From Ruminococcaceae bacterium UBA6392 (GTDB lineage: Bacteria; Bacillota; Clostridia; Oscillospirales; Acutalibacteraceae), in contig DJQG01000007.1 of the NCBI GenBank assembly GCA_002438685.1, forward strand, positions 8,965 through 27,748: 18,784 nt of DNA, read 5' to 3'. Below are positions 14,982 through 18,784 of the stretch, one piece after another (position 1 is the stretch's first letter; each line of letters begins with the position of its first letter). The notes under the pieces were generated by a model. That model ran no database searches. It was not told the DNA's origin and worked only from the letters and a program-made list of their open reading frames with translations. The position numbers and the translations under genes are program-made.

Positions 14982-15728
14982 TCAGTCATCTGTTTCAAAA
15001 ATTCCGTGCTTGTCCATAAAACGACGCGCGCTCTTTAAAATCGCCTTGTCGTTTTCAAATTTCAGCGTTTCGAGTGCTTTGTCGAAGCCGAGCCAGATAT
15101 AGTCGTCTATCTCTTCGCGCTGAATTATCGTCTCTGTGTCTTCGGTCTTTGCTAAAAAGATGGTTACGCTCTTTTCGACCTTGCCCTGAATCGTGTAGTC
15201 GGATTTTGCGGTGAAGTCCGGGATGATGTCAATGTGTATCCCGGTCTCTTCAAGAACCTCGCGCCGCGCAGTCTGCTCGGGCGTCTCGCCGCGCTCCATG
15301 TGACCTTTGGGGAATCCCCAGTGGGCACTGCGGCTGTTCTTGATGAGAAGAAGTCTAATCTCGCCGTTTATTCTGCGGCATACGACGGCTCCGCACGAGC
15401 GCTCATAGAGACACTCTAAGCGGTATGTGCCCTCGGGTTCCGCAAAGGCGAGCGCATCGGCTATCTGATAGCCGATAAAACGCATGTTTTTCGGCGCAAC
15501 GACGAGTATGCCCTTGCGCTCTCCCTCTCTGTATAACACGGCAATTGCGCGCCCGTCAAAGTGCCTGACGGGATGATGAACGCCCATGATATAGGCGCCT
15601 GCGAAGCGGTTGTCAAACTGCCGCCTGCCTTCAAGAGAGCCGAAATTGAGAGAATATCTGTATCCGTACTGACGGTTCAGGGAGCCGACCGGGTTTGTTA
15701 TTCTGACTCTGACGAATTTGCCTAACAA
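14982..15728 (-). CDS. Pyrophosphatase-like/NUDIX hydrolase fusion
   Basis: A 248-residue cytoplasmic protein in two parts. Residues 1-105 (MLGKFVRVRITNPVGS..., AYIMGVHHPV, ILVVAPK) resemble, from memory, a small clostridial family annotated as inorganic pyrophosphatase-like, but most of the acidic metal ligands expected of a working pyrophosphatase are not obvious. Residues about 106-245 are a NUDIX domain with a complete box, GHMERGETPEQTARREVLEETGI (142-164), matching Gx5Ex7REUxEExGU. Together with AHWGFPKG and EEIDDYIWL it looks most like the Ap4A-hydrolase branch. The start is TTG: AGGAGG lies 9 bases before it, while the nearest ATG (15735) is only 2 bases from AGGAGG and in another frame. 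The N-terminal domain begins exactly at this TTG. First gene of a three-gene operon, divergent from the two-component system. Confidence 0.87.
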   Translation of the reverse strand: MLGKFVRVRITNPVGSLNRQYGYRYSLNFGSLEGRRQFDNRFAGAYIMGVHHPVRHFDGRAIAVLYREGERKGILVVAPKNMRFIGYQIADALAFAEPEGTYRLECLYERSCGAVVCRRINGEIRLLLIKNSRSAHWGFPKGHMERGETPEQTARREVLEETGIHIDIIPDFTAKSDYTIQGKVEKSVTIFLAKTEDTETIIQREEIDDYIWLGFDKALETLKFENDKAILKSARRFMDKHGIFETDD

Positions 15729-15800
15729 AGGTCATGCCCTCCTATATTCGGCGAGATTTGCTTTGTTCGCAAACTCCCCGATTTTGAATTTATGTTATCT

Positions 15801-15829
15801 ATTATACTTATTCTGCCGCCCAATTGCAA
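15801..15829 (-). promoter_or_regulatory. Promoter of the NUDIX-Sm_multidrug_ex-LCAT operon
   Basis: Reading on the minus strand: -35 TTGCAA (15824-15829), 17-bp spacer, -10 TATAAT (15801-15806). The start would be near 15793, about 65 bases before the TTG start codon. Confidence 0.7.
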
Positions 15830-15864
15830 TAGTGCCGATATAATTTTGGAAAATAGCGCCCCTC

Positions 15865-15878
15865 GGTGTGCTGACACC
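15865..15878. promoter_or_regulatory. Dyad adjoining the two-component promoter
   Basis: GGTGT (15865-15869) and ACACC (15874-15878) form a perfect inverted repeat with a 4-bp centre, immediately upstream of the -35 of the response regulator promoter and about 40 bases upstream of the divergent operon's -35. The position suits a regulator binding site; the arms are short and chance cannot be excluded. Confidence 0.35.
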
Positions 15879-15907
15879 TTGTTAAATTTGTCGATATGTG
15901 ATAAAAT
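15879..15907 (+). promoter_or_regulatory. Promoter of the two-component system
   Basis: -35 TTGTTA (15879-15884), 17-bp spacer, -10 TAAAAT (15902-15907) with an extended TGn (15899-15901). The start would be near 15914, and the leader holds AAGGAGG seven bases before the TTG start. Confidence 0.65.
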
Positions 15908-15924
15908 CAGTAATAACTGATTTT
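15903..15924. promoter_or_regulatory. Palindrome over the -10 and start site
   Basis: AAAATCAGT (15903-15911) and ACTGATTTT (15916-15924) are exact reverse complements with an AATA centre, and T continues to 15928. It looks like a minimal terminator, but no plus-strand gene lies upstream, and transcripts starting near 15914 would contain only half of it. An operator covering the -10 and start site is more likely. Confidence 0.45.
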
Positions 15925-15968
15925 TTTTCCCGGGCGCGGAGATGCGTGACCCGGAAGGAGGGTAACTT

Positions 15969-16640
15969 TTGCAGAAGATACTTATCGCGGACGATGAGGC
16001 GAAGATACGCCGCATTATCAGGGATTTCCTCACCGCCAAGGGCTTTGAAACGGTCGAGGCGGAGGACGGTGCGCAGGCTCTGCGCGTTTTTGCGGAAAAC
16101 AGCGATATAGCCCTGGCTGTGCTCGATATAATGATGCCGGAGATGAACGGCTGGGAGGTCTGCCGCAAGATTCGCGAAACCTCCGATGTCCCGGTCATTT
16201 TCTTAACCGCGCGCGGCGAGGAGTTCGACGAGCTTGAGTGTTTCGAGTGCGGCGCGGATGATTTCATAACAAAGCCGTTCAGCCCCACCGTGCTTGTCAA
16301 GCGTATCGAAGCGCGCTTAAAGCGCACTGCGGACAACCCCATCGATAAGATAGTTATAGACGGTCTCGTTATCGATGTCGTGGCTCATTCCGTTGTCTGC
16401 GACGGTCGTGAAATCGAGCTGACTCATAAAGAATACGGCATTCTTCATAAGCTCGCTTCAAACCGCGAGCGGGTTTTCTCGCGCGAGCAGCTGCTCGATG
16501 ATATTTGGGGCTTTGACTTCCTCGGCGATTCGAGAACGGTCGACTCCCATGTTGCGCGCCTTCGCACGAAGCTCGGCGATTGGGGCAGCCGCCACCTGCG
16601 CACGGTCTACGGCGCGGGATATAAGATAGAGGTGAACTGA
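15969..16640 (+). CDS. OmpR/PhoB-family response regulator
   Basis: A 223-residue two-component response regulator. The receiver domain (1-115) has acidic pocket Asp8/Asp9, phospho-acceptor Asp53 in VLDIMMPEMNGWE, Thr80 and Lys102 in TKPFSP. The winged-helix DNA-binding domain (about 128-223) shows ELTHKEYGILHKLASN and SRTVDSHVARLRTKLG and ends GAGYKIEVN, all typical of the OmpR/PhoB subfamily. It is phosphorylated by the kinase encoded 2 bases downstream and then binds promoter DNA; its own promoter carries two dyads that are candidate sites. The start codon is TTG, chosen because AAGGAGG lies seven bases upstream and the MQKILIADDE start is in register with the family. Confidence 0.95.
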   Translation: MQKILIADDEAKIRRIIRDFLTAKGFETVEAEDGAQALRVFAENSDIALAVLDIMMPEMNGWEVCRKIRETSDVPVIFLTARGEEFDELECFECGADDFITKPFSPTVLVKRIEARLKRTADNPIDKIVIDGLVIDVVAHSVVCDGREIELTHKEYGILHKLASNRERVFSREQLLDDIWGFDFLGDSRTVDSHVARLRTKLGDWGSRHLRTVYGAGYKIEVN

Positions 16641-16642
16641 GT

Positions 16643-18148
16643 TTGAGCCGTCGGTCGGCAAGAAAAGATGACAGAATCAGAAAATCGGGACGGCGTATGG
16701 CTTTCGAGCTCATCACCGTCCTGATAGTGCTTGCCGCAATACTCGTCGTACTGCGCCCCGGCGTGCTGCTCAACTCCGTCTATGCCTTTGCGGAGATAAT
16801 GAACATGCAGAGCATTCGCGAGTCGCTCGACAACGAGGATCCGGCGTCATACGAATATTATCAGCAGTTAGCCTCTGTCTCTGACAACAACTATTATATG
16901 ATCGAGGTCTTTGACCCCGACGGCAACACGGTCTATTCAAACCGCGAAAAGTTCTTGTATTCCGGCGATGGTGACAGCGTCTATTACCGAACCGCCGAGA
17001 GCATGTACACTACCGGACGCAGCGTGCGCGTGTTCGATCTTTTTGACGACAGCGTAAGCTTTGACGAATATGAATATCAGGACAGCGAGACGGGCGGATA
17101 TTACAGATACCGCGTCGAGCTCAAAAACGGAGATACCCTGCGCTTGTGGCTGCCTTATTATCAGGTCGAGCGCAACGCCCATACGGCGTCATTTCTTCTG
17201 ACCGCCTTTGCGCTGATATCTGCTGCCGTGGCGTGCGCGATTATACTCTATTCCAATCTGCGCTTTTCGCGCCCAGTTGCGGCAATGGCGGAGATAACGG
17301 AGTCCATGGCGAAGCTCGACTTTTCTAAAAAGTGCGTCAGCTATCCGCAGACGGATGTTCAGAATCTCGGACAGAATATCAATATACTCTCCGAATCACT
17401 GAGCGAAACGCTCGATGAATTGCAGGACAAAAACGAAAAACTTACAGAAGAGCTTGAGCACAGCGCACTTGTCGACGAGTCGCGAAAGAGCTTCATCGCC
17501 AATGTCTCGCATGAATTAAAAACCCCGATAGCTATTATTCAGGGCTACGCCGAGGGACTCAAGCTCGGAATAAACAGCGACCCCGAGGGCAGCGAGGAAT
17601 ACTGCGATATAATCCTCGAGGAAACAGGCAAGATGAACCGCATAGTCATGGAGCTGCTGAACCTCGAAAAGCTCGAGAGCGGCTCATATGTCCCGACGCG
17701 CGAAAAGCTCGATCTGAGTGCGATGATAAAAGGTCAGCTTGCGGCGTTCTCGATGATGTTCAACGAAAACGGAATAAAGCTCATCGACCGCATCCCGGAC
17801 GGATTGACCGTCCACAGCGACGAGCGCACTATACTGCTCGTGCTCCAGAACTTTCTGTCAAATGCAGTGTCGAATATCGGCGGCAAGAAGATAGTCCAGC
17901 TGACGGTTGAAGATAATCTGAACACATACAGAGTCAGCGTCTATAACTCCGGCGACCCGATAGACGAGGACGAGCTTGACAAAATATGGTACAGCTTCTA
18001 CAAATCCTCAAAGAAGCGTAAGAACGAGGATTTTCATTTCGGGCTCGGTCTGCCGATAGTCAAAGCCATTCAGAAGCGGCTCGGCAGGGAGTGCGGCGTT
18101 GTCAACGAACACGGCGGCGTGCGCTTCTGGTTCGATGTGGATAAGTGA
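16643..18148 (+). CDS. Membrane sensor histidine kinase
   Basis: A 501-residue kinase paired with the preceding response regulator. Order of parts: basic N-terminus, first membrane helix about 20-46, an outside sensor segment of about 130 residues, second helix 181-204, HAMP linker about 205-258, coiled coil, HisKA dimerisation domain with phospho-acceptor His290 in FIANVSHELKTPIAI, and the HATPase domain with N-box QNFLSNAVSN (402-411), NSGDPIDE (435-442) and FGLGLPIVKA (466-475). The sensor segment is strongly acidic and tyrosine-rich (FDLFDDSVSFDEYEYQDSE at 131-149), which might bind cations or cationic peptides, but the signal is unknown. The likely start is TTG two bases after the regulator stop, with GAGGTGA overlapping the end of the regulator gene; an ATG at 16697 is possible but has no good ribosome binding site. 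Confidence 0.93.
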   Translation: MSRRSARKDDRIRKSGRRMAFELITVLIVLAAILVVLRPGVLLNSVYAFAEIMNMQSIRESLDNEDPASYEYYQQLASVSDNNYYMIEVFDPDGNTVYSNREKFLYSGDGDSVYYRTAESMYTTGRSVRVFDLFDDSVSFDEYEYQDSETGGYYRYRVELKNGDTLRLWLPYYQVERNAHTASFLLTAFALISAAVACAIILYSNLRFSRPVAAMAEITESMAKLDFSKKCVSYPQTDVQNLGQNINILSESLSETLDELQDKNEKLTEELEHSALVDESRKSFIANVSHELKTPIAIIQGYAEGLKLGINSDPEGSEEYCDIILEETGKMNRIVMELLNLEKLESGSYVPTREKLDLSAMIKGQLAAFSMMFNENGIKLIDRIPDGLTVHSDERTILLVLQNFLSNAVSNIGGKKIVQLTVEDNLNTYRVSVYNSGDPIDEDELDKIWYSFYKSSKKRKNEDFHFGLGLPIVKAIQKRLGRECGVVNEHGGVRFWFDVDK

Positions 18149-18154
18149 GCGAGG

Positions 18155-18183
18155 TTGAATAAACGGCTCAAAGATGATATAAT
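18155..18183 (+). promoter_or_regulatory. Promoter of the truncated lipoprotein gene
   Basis: -35 TTGAAT (18155-18160), 17-bp spacer, perfect -10 TATAAT (18178-18183) with an extended TGn (18175-18177). It starts 7 bases after the kinase stop, so the next gene can be expressed independently. No terminator is visible between the two genes. Confidence 0.8.
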
Positions 18184-18237
18184 CAAATGAAGAGTTCAAC
18201 GCAAAGCGGCGATTCTATAAATACGGGAGATCTTGTT

Positions 18238-18784
18238 ATGGCTATTAAAAACAGGAAAAAAAGAATAACGGCGAGGATATCGGCTCTGCTGCTTTCGGCG
18301 GCGATGCTCTGCTCCCTGAGCGCGTGCTCCAACCCAGTCGCCGTGACGAAAATAAAAGGCACGCCCACCGAGGCGGGTGCGGCGGAATCGACTCTGCTCC
18401 ACTCCGTCGGCGATAAAGCCAACCTTCAGCAGGTCGGCAAATCCGGGCTTATCGAGCTGCTCTTTGACGAGAGCACATATTCCGTCTGTGTCGCCGATCT
18501 TTCTCATGACGATAGCGAAAAGCTCTGGTCTGCGCTCCCGATTCAGGAGAATTCGGGTGCCGCAACGGCGACCCTTGAAATCGTCAGCGGAGACACTCTC
18601 TATAAGCTCAACACTCAGGATAACAGCGTGTCGTTCCAGAATGCCCAGTGCAGCTTTGCCGATGACGCCCTGAGCGTGACTTATATCCTGACTCCCGACA
18701 GCGGTACGGCACACAAAGAAAAATATGAAAAAGATGATATAGCTTTCAAGCTTGTCGTCAATTATCAGATAAAAGACGGCAGCG
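18238..18784 (+). CDS. Putative lipoprotein, N-terminal part only
   Basis: An open frame runs from ATG 18238 to the window end without a stop (182 codons seen), so the gene is cut off. The product starts MAIKNRKKRITARIS, then a hydrophobic core and the lipobox LSAC, predicting a surface-anchored lipoprotein with the modified Cys near residue 27 (LSACSNPVAV). The mature part (SGLIELLFDESTYSVCVAD, then LWSALP) resembles from memory the start of large clostridial lipoproteins with a DUF5696-type domain, whose function is unknown; this is a weak suggestion. GGGAG lies eight bases before the ATG. It has a strong promoter of its own just after the histidine kinase gene, and may belong to the same response circuit. 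Confidence 0.78.
   Translation, partial: MAIKNRKKRITARISALLLSAAMLCSLSACSNPVAVTKIKGTPTEAGAAESTLLHSVGDKANLQQVGKSGLIELLFDESTYSVCVADLSHDDSEKLWSALPIQENSGAATATLEIVSGDTLYKLNTQDNSVSFQNAQCSFADDALSVTYILTPDSGTAHKEKYEKDDIAFKLVVNYQIKDGS

Noticed and set aside
1..18784. CRISPR array, tRNA, rRNA, insertion sequence, phage or toxin-antitoxin genes
   Set aside because: No regularly spaced repeats, cloverleaf-like sequence, transposase or integrase motifs, or paired small genes were found on reading both strands.

Overview
The window looks like a piece of a chromosome from a gut-type clostridium (Firmicutes/Bacillota, probably Oscillospiraceae or Ruminococcaceae). That rests on a glmS ribozyme upstream of glmS, strong AGGAGG-type ribosome binding sites, single-membrane envelope genes (Sec signals, lipoboxes), a domain-swapped family 3 glycosidase and a family 29 fucosidase. 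This is inference from gene content and style; no rRNA or other marker is present. Gene density is high, and no phage, integrase, transposase, CRISPR or tRNA signal was seen.

Layout. Positions 1-390 hold no gene I can support but several hairpins and short repeats that look like an interspersed intergenic repeat. Two minus-strand genes follow, each with its own promoter and terminator: a WYL-domain regulator (467-1453) and a secreted PHP metallohydrolase (1687-3111). Divergent from the latter is a plus-strand pair: an AlkD-like DNA glycosylase (3284-3970) and a GH3 glycosidase with permuted domain order (3993-6485). Next come a small lipoprotein (6641-7288), an acyl-CoA ligase-like enzyme (7426-9096) under a promoter spanned by a near-perfect operator-like inverted repeat, glmS with its self-cleaving ribozyme leader (9174-11306), and a GH29 alpha-L-fucosidase (11421-12842).

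A minus-strand operon converges on the fucosidase. It is transcribed from about 15790 down to 12898 and encodes a pyrophosphatase-like/NUDIX fusion, a Sm_multidrug_ex membrane protein and a secreted LCAT-type lipase/acyltransferase. Divergent from it is an OmpR-type two-component system (15969-18148), followed by a strong promoter and the start of a lipoprotein cut off by the window end.

The genes do not form one pathway. Recognisable themes are glycan breakdown (GH3, GH29), amino-sugar synthesis under glucosamine-6-phosphate feedback (ribozyme-glmS), envelope and extracellular functions (PHP hydrolase, LCAT-like lipase, two lipoproteins, membrane protein, sensor kinase) and housekeeping or repair (AlkD-like, NUDIX). 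Nine promoters could be read; all have a 17-bp spacer, and several have an extended -10 (TGn). Three adjacent genes (NUDIX fusion, response regulator, histidine kinase) start with TTG. No clearly new defence or mobile system was found. The most worthwhile leads are the operator over the acyl-CoA ligase promoter, the pyrophosphatase-like/NUDIX fusion, the dyads at the two-component promoter and the left-edge repeat.
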